From contig BEDY01000007.1 of NCBI GenBank assembly GCA_002335605.1, forward strand, positions 620,001 to 684,000: a stretch of 64,000 nucleotides of DNA, read 5' to 3'. The translations under genes and the position numbers were made by a program. This document shows positions 33,742-46,515 of the stretch, piece after piece (position 1 is the first letter of the stretch; each line of letters starts with the position of its first letter). This DNA comes from Prillingera fragicola. Its lineage: Eukaryota; Basidiomycota; Tremellomycetes; Trichosporonales; Trichosporonaceae. A model generated the notes under the pieces. It made no database searches, was not told the DNA's origin, and was given only the letters and a program-made list of their open reading frames with translations.

Positions 33742-36240
33742 CTACTGCTCCTCCGCCCCTCCCCTCCTCCTACGATGCTTGACAGCCTCGCGATGCCGCC
33801 TCTTCCACCCCTGGGTAAGCTCAAGCCTCCGCGCCTCCCACCGCTTGCGCATCTCGGCATCACTCGAGCGCGCATAGAACCCGCGCTTCTTCTCCTTGGC
33901 AGCCGCGAGCGCCGGCGCGTCCTGCGCCTCGCCCCACTGCCGCTGCGCGCCATACCCCGTCGCAGCCGGGGCGGGCGCGCCGTACCCCCCGCCGTAGCTG
34001 TTGGGGTTGGTGTATCCCTCCTCGGCGTCGTAGGGCTCCTCGTAGGGCTCGTCGTAGGCCTCGTCGTAGCCCTCCTCGGGCGCGTCGTCGGCGGGCTCCG
34101 GGTCGAGCACGCTGCGCGCCACGCCCTTGGCCGGAGCGGCCGTGCGGCCCGTAACGGGAAAGAAGAGGGGGATGGCCGTGTCGGTGTCAAAAGTGCTTTT
34201 AGGTGCTGAAGACAGAAACTCGAGCTCGGTGCCACCCGCAGTGTGCGGCATGGTCGAGAGCGCGACCGTGTCGTCTAGCTCCATGCCGGGCGCCAGGGTG
34301 CCGAGCAGGGAAAAGGAGGATTTGGGGGCCGTAGGCGCAAAGAGGTCCTTGAGCTTGCCCGTTGCTGGGGCAGTGGGGGCAGGGGCGGCCGACTTTGTCG
34401 AAGACGCCGACGAGTCTGAAGAGTCGGATGAGTCAGAGTCGTCGCTGTCCGAATCACTGCTGTCGGTGTCACTCGAGTCACTGCTCGAGCCACTGTCACT
34501 GTCGTCGTCCGAGTCATCGCTCTCGTCGCTCTCCTGCGGCGCACCACCCCTCAACCGCAACACCTTGCGCGCAGGAGGCGTAGGTGACGAGAGCACGGGC
34601 ATCTCAACGCCCTCAACCTCGACCTCCTCGATCCCCTCCGCCGCAGCCCACGGCGACGTCAAGGTCGCATAGTCGGGCACGCTGGAAGGTGAGGGGGCGC
34701 CCCGCGCGCGCGCAACTTCGAGTTCAGGCTCCTCGTCATCGCTCAGTGCATTGCGTGGGGCGTCAAAGCTGCCCATCAGAGAGGCCAGCACGGACATGCC
34801 GGCCGAGCGCTCGGCGGCGGCTTGTGCCCTGATGGGATCCGGAACGGCAACGGGCGCCGCAGCCGCGACGGTAGGTTCGGCGTCCGAGTCGGCGGGCGAC
34901 TCGTCCGCGCCCTGAACCTGCTCTTCAGAAGCCTCCTCAACAATCTCCTCAGATGTGTCGTCAACGACCGACCCCTCGGCAGACTCCTCAGCCACATCCT
35001 CAGCAGGAGGGATCACGATCGGCAGCGCTGCAGCCTCGGCAACACGCTCAGGCGAGAGCGACGGTGTGACAGCGCGGCTTGACCGGTCCATCTCCGAGTC
35101 GTTGTCCAGATCGTCGCGGAGGTCGGCGACGCGCGAGGGGAACAGGGGCGAGGAGGCGTTTGCCGTACGGGCGGGGAAGAGGGGCGAGTCGGCGCGGGCG
35201 GCACGGACGGGGAAGAGAGGGGATGACGAGCGCTCCTCACGCTGGCGTGTGGGGAAGAGAGGCGAGTCGGCGCGCTCGCCACCGCGGACAGGGAAGAGAT
35301 CGCTCTCGGCGACACTGAAGGTGTCCTCCTCCTCCTCCTCAAACTCGACAGGCTTGGAACGGTGGACGCGCACCTCCTGCTCGTCCTCGCCGTTTGTCCA
35401 CGCTCCAATCTTGACACGCCCCTCGTCGTCCTCGTCCATCTCCTCGTCCTCGGCAACACCCTCAAACTCCCATTTCTCTGCCTCAACCGCAGGGAGCACG
35501 CCACCGGCAAGCTCCTCTCCAGCAAGATGAGTCGCATCGTACTTGGTAGGGTTGATGACCTTGCGGAAGGAGCGTGCGGGTGGGCGAGCATCGGCATTCA
35601 GAGTCGACCCGGGGGGAGCGGGGATGGGGTGCGCAGCACGCATGCAAAGGGGACGAACGAGGTGGCCGTCTTTTTCAATCCAGAATGTCCGGCGCTTGAG
35701 CGTGTCGGCCGTCACGGGGCGCATGTCCTCGGCGTGCTTGTTGCCGCCCTCCTTTGCGATTGCACGCTTGAGGCGCTTGGTCGCGCGGCGGGCTTCGCCT
35801 TGAGGACCTTCGAGCGGTGGGTTGTGATCGGCCACGAGCCTGGTTGTTAGTAGAGCGCAAAATGTACTGGCCGTGAACCCACTTGGCGTCGTAGCGCGGC
35901 TTGGCCGCTGCGAGACGTATCTGTGTACCACGCCACATTGAGCCGGACATGATGTTGAGGCCTGGGGTCAGGACCTGCATTTGCACGAACGAGCTTACAT
36001 TTCCTCAACTGAGCCGGGGTGATGTCAATTGTCAGGTATGCAAACGGGCGTGGGTTGCCTGCAGCGTCAGCACCCGAGTCCATGTCCAGCAGCATGTCGC
36101 AACCCACCGAGAGCGTCTGGACCGAGTGTCTCGACGTCCTTGACGGTGCCGAATGATTTGAACCTGTCCCTCAGATGGTCTGGTGTGATGGAGGGAGTGA
36201 GTCCTCCTACGTGGAGTCTCTTTGTCACCACGTCGGCCAT
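33742..36240 (-). CDS. NOL8-like nucleolar RNA-binding protein
   Basis: Four exons: 36108-36240, 35999-36058, 35883-35961 and 33742-35839, 789 aa. Residues 1-90 form an RRM: KRLHVGGLTPSITPDHLRDR (RNP2), FGTVKDVETL, PRPFAYLTIDI (RNP1-like) and KCLNIMSGSMWRGTQIRLA. The arrangement and the following KPRYDAK match the N-terminal RRM of nucleolar protein 8, a ribosome-biogenesis factor. A basic helical region (RRATKRLKRAIAKE) and then a long acidic, Ser/Asp/Glu-rich disordered region follow, with five SPLFPxR-type repeats at about 35140-35310. The C terminus (KEKKRGFYARSSDAEMRKRW to RRHREAVKHRRRRGGAEEQ) is strongly basic. The exon 3 donor was chosen to keep phase. Confidence 0.8.
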
Positions 36241-36646
36241 GGCTCTTGCTGTTGCAGTGGACAAAGATGGGTACTGTAGTTGCAGAAATCTCAACATTCA
36301 CGATTCAATGTCACGTGACATGTCTCCTGGTGGCAAGAGGCGGAAGCATAATGATCAGACCTCCACCCTACGGCGTGGGCAACCATGTACTCTTTTGGAT
36401 GATGCTACAACAGCTGCAACATGCATGCATGTAAAAAGATCATGACAGTCAGCTTGGAGACACTCTTCCGAATCATTGGGGGGAGTCTCAGAGCTCTTCC
36501 AGGTCTGTGGGTTTTCTACGAGGCAATCAACAAACCCCCAGCTGGGGGCTCAGCGACAGGGCCAGTGTAGACGACGACGAGACATGAACAGCTGACGACA
36601 GCCTCAACTTGTACAAGAACACTCTCTCTAGTAGTCGCTGCTCGCC
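36241..36646. promoter_or_regulatory. Divergent promoter, NOL8-like and peptidase genes
   Basis: About 400 bp separate the two start codons. TCACGTGAC (core 36312-36317) lies 72 bp upstream of the NOL8-like start. Nothing else recognised. Confidence 0.3.
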
Positions 36647-38312
<1,666 letters not shown>

Positions 38313-39688
38313 TAGAATTGTAGAGTAGAATAGCTACAGCCCCTACATGTCAACCAGAATAGACACTGCTGCACTTTCTGTTAGTCGCACGGTCGGACCG
38401 GTCGGCCGGTGGGACGTCTCAGCCAGTTACTGGTGACGAGCATGGCCGCTAGGCCGCGTACATCGGTACACCGGCGTGCGGCCCTGCAATGCACTGTTGG
38501 TGCGATAGGGTGCGAAGGGCTCTGAGCGAGTACCAACCGAGAGGTAAATCCGTCCGGTGGCATTGGTTGCGGGCAGAACGGCGCATGTGTGTCTGCATAT
38601 GATGTGCATGGTCTGTAGAGCTATAGATGGTGCATGCTAGAGCTCTAGTGGCTAGTGGTTAGTGTACGACTATGTACGACTATGGGAGCTAAGCTTGCTG
38701 GGACGACTTGGATGAGGTGAGACGTCGAGGTGTCAGGCTCAGCTGAGACAATAACAAACACCACCACCACCCTGCACCTTGGATCCTTGTCGATACCATT
38801 CTAGTCCGTCTCGACACCCTTACACGCCCTATGGCCCCTACAAAGCTGACGCTTCCGACGCGTAGCTCGCGTGTAGCATGGTGGCGTCGTCTCGTGGCGC
38901 TGGCGACAATGGTGCTGCTTACCCAATCGAGGTAGTGGTAGTCGCCCTAGAAATGAGTAGGTGACTCCTGTTTCCTGCAGCCCTGCACTCTTTGTTTGGT
39001 CCTTGGATCCAATGTCTGCACAGTGGTACAGTGACAAACTACTCTTGTCGTTTCCCTAGAGAATGCATGATAGAGAACGCTGCAGTAGCTATGCGGGGCT
39101 GCCAAGTAGAACGAGAGATATCTTCGGCACAAGCGCCGGAACCCCTTGCTCTGCTGTTCGTGGCCGTCGCCGCCCGTCCCGATGCTGCTCTCCTGCTCTC
39201 CTCTGCCTTGAACGTGCGAGGCGAGGTGCTGCCCCGGGCCTGGTGCGCAGCGTTTGCTCCGTGTGTGTGAGGCTGCTGCGCTGCTGCGCTGCTTGTGCTG
39301 CATACTGCTACGAGGGATGCTGGGCTGTTCGGCTCCTCGCCTCCGTCTGCTCCCTACCTGACGACGGTCGAGTCAATCCAGACTGAACAGGGCTATCAGT
39401 CTGCTTGCTTCAATCTCTTTGGTTGCTATCATACTACTGCCATCTCGCTACTCGTCATCTGTCCCCCGGCTACACGCACACTGCATCCACTGCTTACTGC
39501 CCCCCCGCCTCTCGTCATCACCGTTCCGGGCCATTCCGTCACCATCTCGCCCACCTCCACCCGCCTACCACATCTTCCCACCCCCACACGTGCCTCTCTC
39601 TGTCATCTCATCAACGTCTGCGCACACTGGCACAGCTGCTCCATCATCATAAGCATCATCTCCCCCCGCCCATCGCACAGCATCGACA
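38313..39688. other. 1.4-kb intergenic stretch, kinase-gene upstream region
   Basis: No gene supported. There is a short direct repeat (GTACGACTAT twice) near 38660-38685 and a CTG/CGC-rich patch near 39270-39300. The last ~200 bp are long C/T-rich runs and probably form an extended leader for the kinase gene. Confidence 0.4.
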
Positions 39689-42358
39689 ATGATGCAGGGC
39701 GCAGCGCGCGTAGTCAACGCGCCTGCAGCACCGACGCCACCCAGATCACGCAACGACCTCTTTACAACCTCTTGGACACCAGACGCACCACCACCACGGC
39801 CGCTCGCATGGGAGGCGTCACCAAGACTCGTCCCCTCGACACCCCTGCCGCGCTCAGCGAGCAGCAGCAGCTTGGCAGCAGCCGAAACAGCAGGTGTGCT
39901 TGTGGCCCCCTCGCCATCGCCGCTGGCCGCGCCGTTTGGGCGGCTACCGAACGAGTCACTGTTAGCTGACTCTGACTCTTCAACGCTCCCGGCGACCATT
40001 CCCTCTCCGGCGCGCACGAGCAGTCTGTCAGCGCTCGCCACCGCGCGCCCGGTCTCGGCCGCCCCGGCGTTCACAGCGGCTGCTGCCGCCCCCCCTCCGC
40101 CGTCGTTATCAAAGACGTCGTCCTTCTTTGCCACAGCAGCAGATAACACACCACCCCCAGCCCCAAGGCTAACGACGACTCTCGCCCCCTCACCCCTCTC
40201 CCTCTCCCGCGCCTCGTCCTTTCACGCACGCCGCGCGTTCCCCTCACTCCCATCCCCACCGCCACAGGACTGTACCGCAGAAACGTGCGCAGCCGACCCA
40301 GCCCTCACACCGCTGCACCAGTCCCCCTCGCTCCCAGCTAGCGGCTCGACATGGGAGCCACCGCGCCCGCCAGCGTCCGACATCTCGCTCCGCTTCTACC
40401 CCGAGCCAGCCTACCTCCTCGGCGAGGGGCGGTACGCCCGCGTCTACCTCGCGAGCTACAAGCGCGACACCCCGGGCCGGCCATTACGCGGGCACGGCGC
40501 CGGCTGGACGCTGTGCGCAGCCAAGCGCCTCGCGCCGGATCGCGAGAGCCAGACCATGGGCCTGCGCGAGGCATTCTTCCTCAACCGCCTCACGGGCGGT
40601 GACAGGCGCAGCGACCGCGCACGCTCGCCGCTCCGCTCCAGCACGTTGCCCAGGGAGAACACCAACACTGCCGACGACCACGACGAATCACGCGGCAGGG
40701 TCTATGTCGTCAAGCTCATTGGCGTGAAAGAGGACTCTGACGACGGGCCCCGCGCGCACGCCCGCAGTGTCAGCGACCAGGAAGCCCTCAGTGGCCGCGC
40801 GCGGCAGCGCAGCTCGACAATATACGCGACCCGCAAAGCCGACCGGGGGAGCTATCCCAACCTCGCGGCGCTGGCTGATGATCCCACCGCGCCCCCGTCG
40901 CCGAGTATCAGCCGGTTGGTGCTCGTGCTCGAGCATGCGCCGCTGGGTACGATGGACCGGTTGCTGCGCGACTCGCCGGGGCTGGTGGGAGAGGTGCTCT
41001 GGGGCCGATGGGCGCGCGAGGCCGCCGAGGCGCTCGAGTGGGTGCACGCCAAGGGTGTCGTGCACGCCGACGTCAAGCCGAGTAACTTGCTCGTAAGTGT
41101 ATTTGGGCTTTTGATAAGATAACGTGCTGACATCTGTGTTTTTCTGCATGATTATCACGCCGATCGTTACTGCTCCCGAATCGTGTCTCTACAGCTCACA
41201 ACCGACCTGCACCTCCGTCTGTCAGACTTTGGCTCGTCACTGCTGATCCACCCGGCACACCCTCCCACCGACGGCGTGGGTCTCGGCACACTCCCCTTCT
41301 CCGCCCCCGAGCTCGTCGACCCTCATGCGCCGTTCTCCTTTGCTGTCGACATCTTCGCCCTGGGAGCAACCCTCTACCAGTGCATCACGGGCCGGGAACC
41401 GTACCGCGGCGTACGTCCCGTCGAACTCGTCCATCAAGTCCGTAACGGTGCGTTGTGGAACTGGGAAGAACGTGACCGCCTCCACCGCATCGGTACCGGG
41501 GCGAGCACGACCATGACCGGCTCGCCCTACCCGTCAGCATGGCGCGACGACGTCTCCCTCTCCCCCGTGCTCGGCGACGGCGCCCAACTCCGCCGGGCAG
41601 GCAGCCTGCGCGTCCCCCACACACCGCGCGCGACCGTGCCCCCAAGCACACCCGGGATCACAGTCCCGCCCTCACCGACGAGGCTGTACCGCGTAGGCTC
41701 GGCAGAGTCCCTGCAAGCAGCCGACGACGTCGGCTCAGCGTCCGCCGCCGAGTCGCCCGCAGGCGTAAAGCTCTGGGCTGCCTGGGCGCGTAAACGCACA
41801 GCAGGCCACGTAGCGCGCGACCCCTTGCCCATCCACAAGCTCCTACGCGCCGACGACGAGCCGGAACTGACTCCCCCGCCATCACCAACTCCGTCCCGCT
41901 CGTCGTCCCTCCGCCGCGCCGGCTCCGTGCGCTCCATCACGGGCCAAGGCGCGGGCATCGTCCGGAGTTCCAGCCTGCGGTCCCCCTCAATCGTCTCGCC
42001 AACATTCAGGACCGACCACTCCCCGACCTCTCCAGGGATGTACGCGTCGATAGCGCACCACATTCCGAGCGCGAGCACGACCTCGGGGCTCGCCGCGCAC
42101 CGCGGCTCGCCCACGGGCAGCACGAGCAGCCAGCGCAGCGAGCGCGCAGCCGAGACGGCAGCGTATGCCGACGGCGCGCCGGCGATGTATTTCCTCGGCG
42201 GCGGGCGGGTGGGTGACGGCGTCCGTGATGTGGTGCGCGGGATGCTGGAGGGGGACGCTGCGGTGAGGCCCACAGCGCGCGGTGTCGTCGAGGCGTGGAA
42301 TGGGCTTGGGGTCGGTGTGGGTGAGGAGGAGTGTGTGAGTGGTGGTGAGAGTGGGTAG
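39689..42358 (+). CDS. Atypical serine/threonine protein kinase
   Basis: Two exons, 39689-41092 and 41195-42358, 855 aa. The first ~235 residues are Ser/Pro/Ala-rich and disordered. The kinase domain begins at YLLGEGRYARVYLA (Gly-rich loop), with the ATP-anchoring Lys in LCAAKRL. After a long insertion in the N-lobe come LVLVLEHAPLGTMDRLL and the catalytic loop VVHADVKPSNLL, where HAD replaces the usual HRD. LSDFGSS (DFG), GTLPFSAPEL (APE region) and DIFALGATLYQCITGREPY follow. A second disordered insertion of ~200 residues separates the last helix (VRGMLEGDAAVRPTARGVV). The catalytic Lys, Asp and Asn are kept, so it is probably active. The single intron lies right after the catalytic loop. 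I could not assign a subfamily. Confidence 0.85.
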
Positions 42359-42641
42359 GGGTCGAGATCTGAGAGGAAAAGTAAACGCGCAGGTGACGCG
42401 AAAGTGTATTACCTCGTTGTAGTGCTACATTGTCATGGATTGTTGTACAGATTCTGTCCAATGTGGAGCGGGGCGCTGGAGGGTACATGCTGTGGATCTC
42501 ATGTTCGTTCGCGCGTCGAGAGGCACGTCCCGACCGGGCCGCGTGCGCACAGTGACCCCGGCGGCTCTGTCAGGCGAGACGATGCCTGGCATGGCGGCGG
42601 CGCCGAACGTGACAAACGCGAGGGTTGGCAGTGCAGGTAGA

Positions 42642-43892
42642 CTAGAAGCCAAAGATGTCGTCCATGGCGTCCTTTTTCTTCTTCTTGATCTTGCCGCCAG
42701 GATCACCCTTGGGCTTCTTAGCTTTGGGAACGTCGTCCTCGGGGCCAGCCTTAGGTTTGGCAAGTGACACTGCAGGCTCGGCGTCGACGGCGAGCTTCTT
42801 CTTCTTTTTCGGGACGTCGGCGAACATGGAATCAATGTCGTCGGCAGCGGCTTTCTTCTTCTTCTTGGGCATGTCGAACGTCGAGCCGATGTCGGCTGCG
42901 GGCTTCTTCTTCACCGCGGCGGTGGAAAACAGAGTGTCCATGTCGTCTGCTGCGGTCTTCTTCTTCTTCTTCTTCTTGTTGGGCAGTTCGGTGTCCGCGG
43001 GGATGGCAGTGGGGTCGATGTCCATGTCGTCTGCCTTGGGCTGCTTATTCTTGGGCACGGACGCCGACGCAGGCGATGCCAGTGCCGAACCGACAGGAGT
43101 CTCGACCAACAACTTCTTCCTTGGCAGCTCGACTGGCTTGGTCTTTGTGCTCTTCCCGGCCCTCATGCCAGCCACGGCGCTCGGCACGCGCTCAATCTTC
43201 TCCCCAACCTCTCCAACGACGTCCACGACCTCCCCAACCTCATCAACCAGCACACGCCTCGGCGCATCCTCCAACCCCAGCATCTCCTCCTGTCCCAACC
43301 CCACCGCACCGCCGACCCCCATAGCAACAGCCAGCAGCCGCCCATAGCTCGCCATCAAGAGGGTCTGAAGGGGCACAAAGTGGTGTAAATCCAGCATGCG
43401 CTGGCTAGCCCGCCCCGCCCCCAACAACGCCGGAACAAGCTGCCCGTCAGATCCTGCAGCCACAAAAGAAAAACCCACCTTGAGAATCAACGGCGCGAGA
43501 CGCTCAGCATCCAACACCGCCGGCCCAGTCGGCGCCGGCGACGCCCGCGGCGTGGACGCAGCACTCGACACGCGCGACGCGCCCGCCGGCGTGCCCGTCC
43601 CGCTCCTCCCCGCGCTTGCAGCCGCAGCAGCCGGGGGTCCGGCTGCCGCAGCAGACATGGCTGCGACCACCTTTGTCGCTATGCGGACGACATGCTCGAG
43701 TCGTCGCAGGAAGAGCTGGGCGCGGTGCTGGGCCTTTGATTTTGCCAGGAGGACGCGCAGGACGGTCGTTTCTGTTGTCAAGTGAAAGGTCGTGCTTGGG
43801 TGTAGTGTCTTTGGGTGGTGCGTGGGCTCCATGCTGCCCCCAGTGCTGCTGAGAGGTGAGATGAGATTGTGCATGGTCGAAGTGACGTCCAT
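42642..43892 (-). CDS. RMP1/NEPRO-like nucleolar protein with repeated Lys-rich motifs
   Basis: Single exon, 416 aa, from MDVTSTMHNL; the frame is open further upstream, but no good start precedes it. Residues ~38-75 (TTETTVLRVLLAKSKAQHRA and following basic helix) resemble the conserved N-terminal block of the RMP1 (RNase MRP subunit)/NEPRO family, with the hallmark K-S-K-x-Q-H-R. The middle is Ala/Pro-rich and helical. The C-terminal third has five lysine clusters (KKK to KKKKKKK), most followed by an acidic-hydrophobic motif such as ADDMDTLF, ADDIDSMF and finally MDDIFGF at the end. Composition points to the nucleolus. Family assignment rests on one short block. Confidence 0.6.
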   Translation of the reverse strand: MDVTSTMHNLISPLSSTGGSMEPTHHPKTLHPSTTFHLTTETTVLRVLLAKSKAQHRAQLFLRRLEHVVRIATKVVAAMSAAAAGPPAAAAASAGRSGTGTPAGASRVSSAASTPRASPAPTGPAVLDAERLAPLILKVGFSFVAAGSDGQLVPALLGAGRASQRMLDLHHFVPLQTLLMASYGRLLAVAMGVGGAVGLGQEEMLGLEDAPRRVLVDEVGEVVDVVGEVGEKIERVPSAVAGMRAGKSTKTKPVELPRKKLLVETPVGSALASPASASVPKNKQPKADDMDIDPTAIPADTELPNKKKKKKKTAADDMDTLFSTAAVKKKPAADIGSTFDMPKKKKKAAADDIDSMFADVPKKKKKLAVDAEPAVSLAKPKAGPEDDVPKAKKPKGDPGGKIKKKKKDAMDDIFGF

Positions 43893-44010
43893 CTGGTGGT
43901 CAACAGTGGGAAATTTAATCTGGGGGTACCAAACAAGCTCCCACACTCTACGACTGTGCTGCCATGTCCATGCATGCCTGTTTTGTTTCTCTCCTATGGC
44001 ATGATTATCA

Positions 44011-45252
44011 CTACACCATGCGCTTGGGCGAGACCTCGGGCTGCGTAGGCTTGAGCGGCCTGTCCACATCGTTAAGGTCCACACCAACGGCAGCGGCAGC
44101 GCCAGTCTTGACCGCGTGAGCGGCCTTGGCGGCGTTGATCTCAGGCGCAGGCGACGACGCCTGGAGTTTGCGGTCGACGTGCGTAGCCTCCCAGATCTTC
44201 ATGTACTCGTCTGCTGCGTAGGCGCTCATCGAGTCGACCGAAATAGGAACCGTTCCCGGGTCGACATAGTGCGTCTTGGCGGGACGGTGCACGTGGCGGG
44301 TCTCGTCGGCCGTGAAGACGTCGTCGGCGGCCATGGCGGCGATAGCGTCGCCCACGGGGGGCACCGTTCCGGGGTCGACCCAAAGGGTCTCGCGCTGCAT
44401 CTGCACATGCGTGGGCGAGGGCTGGGGCTTGCGGTCGACGTCGGGGGCGCCGGGGTTGATGGGCCCAACCTTGGAAGGGGCGGTGACGTCGCGGCTGTCC
44501 TGCTTGAGCTCCTTGGCCTCGGGAGTGAGGGCACGCTGGATAGACTTGAACATTTCGTTGAAGTTGGGGGGGGGGCGGGCGGGGCGGTCGACGTGCAAAA
44601 TGTCGTCGGTGGCTGTGAAAGCGACGGCGTCCTCGTTCGGAGCGAGTAGTCCCGGGTCGACGCTGAGCCAGCGACTGCGAGGGTGGTTGGGGTGGCGGCG
44701 GTCGTAGATGTTGAGTGCGTCGTCGGTCGCTGCAGGCGACAGAGCGTCGTCTCCCGGAGGCAGCTGTCCCGGGTCAATGTTGGGGTTGGGGTTGTTGTCA
44801 AACGCCTTGACGCTGTCACTGGCCGAGTGAGCGAGTTGCTGCGTCTTGCGAATGGCCGACTGCGTCAGACCCGACCAGTCGGCATCGCGAACGTCCGAGA
44901 CGGCGGCAGACAGAGCAGCGTTCCACCTCTGCTTGACAAGGTCACCAAAGCTGGGCTGTGACGGGTACGATGGGCCGTAGCGAGTCGAGGGAGCAGGCTG
45001 GGGCGACTCGTTGTATGCGCGCTCAAGGAGAGCCTGGCTGCGGGCGAGGCTGCAAGTGTCAGTTTAAATAAAAGCTGACGACGAGTGCTTGTGGGGGCTA
45101 CCAGGAAGCCGTCGTCGCGGTATCCAATGTAGTCTAGTCACTTACTCTGCTTGAAGCTGGGCTGTCGACTGCTGGATGCCGGTTGACATTGTATAGTAGA
45201 CTGCTGCGCCTGCCAGGACGCCTGATCCGGCGCCGAGTAGGAAGCCTGCCAT
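44011..45252 (-). CDS. MIC12-like MICOS protein with a DPG-repeat tail
   Basis: Two exons, 45146-45252 and 44011-45049 (96-nt intron), 381 aa. The N terminus MAGFLLGAGSGVLAGAAVYY is a Gly-rich membrane helix. It is followed by TMSTGIQQSTAQLQADLARS and ALLERAYNES, the pattern of Mic12 (Aim5/Fmp51), a small inner-membrane MICOS subunit at crista junctions. Typical Mic12 proteins are ~100-150 aa. Here ~250 extra residues carry at least four degenerate copies of a ~35-40 residue unit starting [VI]DPGxxxP and containing A-[TA]-D-[DE], at residues ~127, 167, 260 and 298, with DR-K/P spacers between. Divergent from uS19m with 211 bp between start codons. Confidence 0.7.
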
Positions 45253-45463
45253 TGGGAGGAGGAGGGAGTAGGTGAGAAGGGGAGCAGGCGAGCGAGGGAG
45301 AGGGAGATTGAGAGAATGATAGATGACGCTCTCTTGCTGTGGCTGGCTGTGGAGGAGGTCGAGAGACGGAATCAAATTTACCACGTGGTCACCACCAAGT
45401 GGAGGGAAAAAGTCATCTCTCTCTGCACCCCAGTTCAACTCCTGTCCATTCATTTCATCCACA
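45253..45463. promoter_or_regulatory. Short divergent promoter, MIC12-like and uS19m
   Basis: Only 211 bp separate the start codons of two mitochondrial-protein genes. CCACGTGGT at 45381-45389 is a near-perfect palindrome in the middle of it. Confidence 0.35.
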
Positions 45464-45926
45464 ATGCGTCCATCACTCTCACTGCTCGGCCGTTCATCCT
45501 GGAAAGGTATGTAGATACTACTGCACACTCCATGCCGCCGCGAAAAAAATGTGTCAAACAAGAGCGGCATTGTCGCGCCCGAGACGAGTTCCTCTGTTCT
45601 CCCTCCGTTTCGACATTCCCGTCGACCCTCCTCCCTTCGCCATTCCTACTTTTGACTCTTCCATACCCCTTAACAAACTACAGAGACACAGCTACTAACC
45701 CCCAGGCCCCTACTTTACCGCCTTTCCCTCGCTCAAGGAGGCGCTGAACCACAACACGCCAATCTACACAAAGTCGCGCGCGTGCACCGTCGTGCCCAAC
45801 TTTGTAGGCCTCCGCTTCATGGTCTACAACGGCAAGGACTATATTCCTGTGACCATCACTGATGAGATGGTCGGACACAAGCTTGGCGAGTTTAGCATTA
45901 CCCGCCAGAGGTTCCACTACAAGTGA
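45464..45926 (+). CDS. RSM19: Mitochondrial small-subunit ribosomal protein uS19m
   Basis: Two exons, 45464-45506 and 45706-45926 (199-nt intron), 87 aa. The first exon gives [14 protein letters not shown], and the second starts [20 protein letters not shown]. The S19 signature follows: [40 protein letters not shown] and [13 protein letters not shown] at the end. The size and the RSSWKGPYF start are as in bacterial and mitochondrial S19, which sits in the 30S head. Confidence 0.93.
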
Positions 45927-46515
45927 GTCGCTTGGAAAGCGATGCGTCGTGCCGGCCCTTCCTTGACGTTGCTGGCGAGCGATGACAGGAAGAGCTGCAC
46001 TGTACGCAACAGCGCAATTCTCTTCTGTATCTTACTGTTGGAATGGACACTGACTTGCCAGGCAAACCAAGAACAAGTAGACAAACCGGCATTCGAGTCA
46101 CGATACCCTGCCATGCGATATCCATCATTTACAGTCAGTGTGCGAACAGCACAAGGTGTAGCGGGCTTGATCGGGCGAGACGACGAGGTTTCTGTGTTGG
46201 AAGTCCGGTTGATACGGTGCACGCCGTCAGCAGGCTGCCGCGCCTGCCGAGTGTGCAACGGACGCTCTACTGATCAGCTGACCTCCATTATCTCACCATT
46301 ATCGAGCCCCCTTTTCACCTCTTGTTCTTCACAAGCACCAGGCCGACTCAATCTGTGCACAGCCTTGGAAACGTCTTCTACTTGGAATTCACACTCACAT
46401 ACGCAATGGCGCGAAGTCTTCCGAGAACCACACAGGGAACGCTAGATATAAACCAGCCTCTATCTACCATTCAGACCACCATATCAATCACCTGAACCTG
46501 CACACATCGACACAA
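45927..46515. other. Intergenic stretch with micropeptide promoter
   Basis: 3' flank of uS19m and promoter of the following small gene; GATATAAA at 46445-46452 lies about 65 bp upstream of its ATG. No other coding signal. Confidence 0.4.

Noticed and set aside
43085..43347. Plus-strand frames opposite the lysine-rich gene with Ser/Pro runs
   Set aside because: The runs are the reverse of Lys and Glu codons of the real minus-strand gene.
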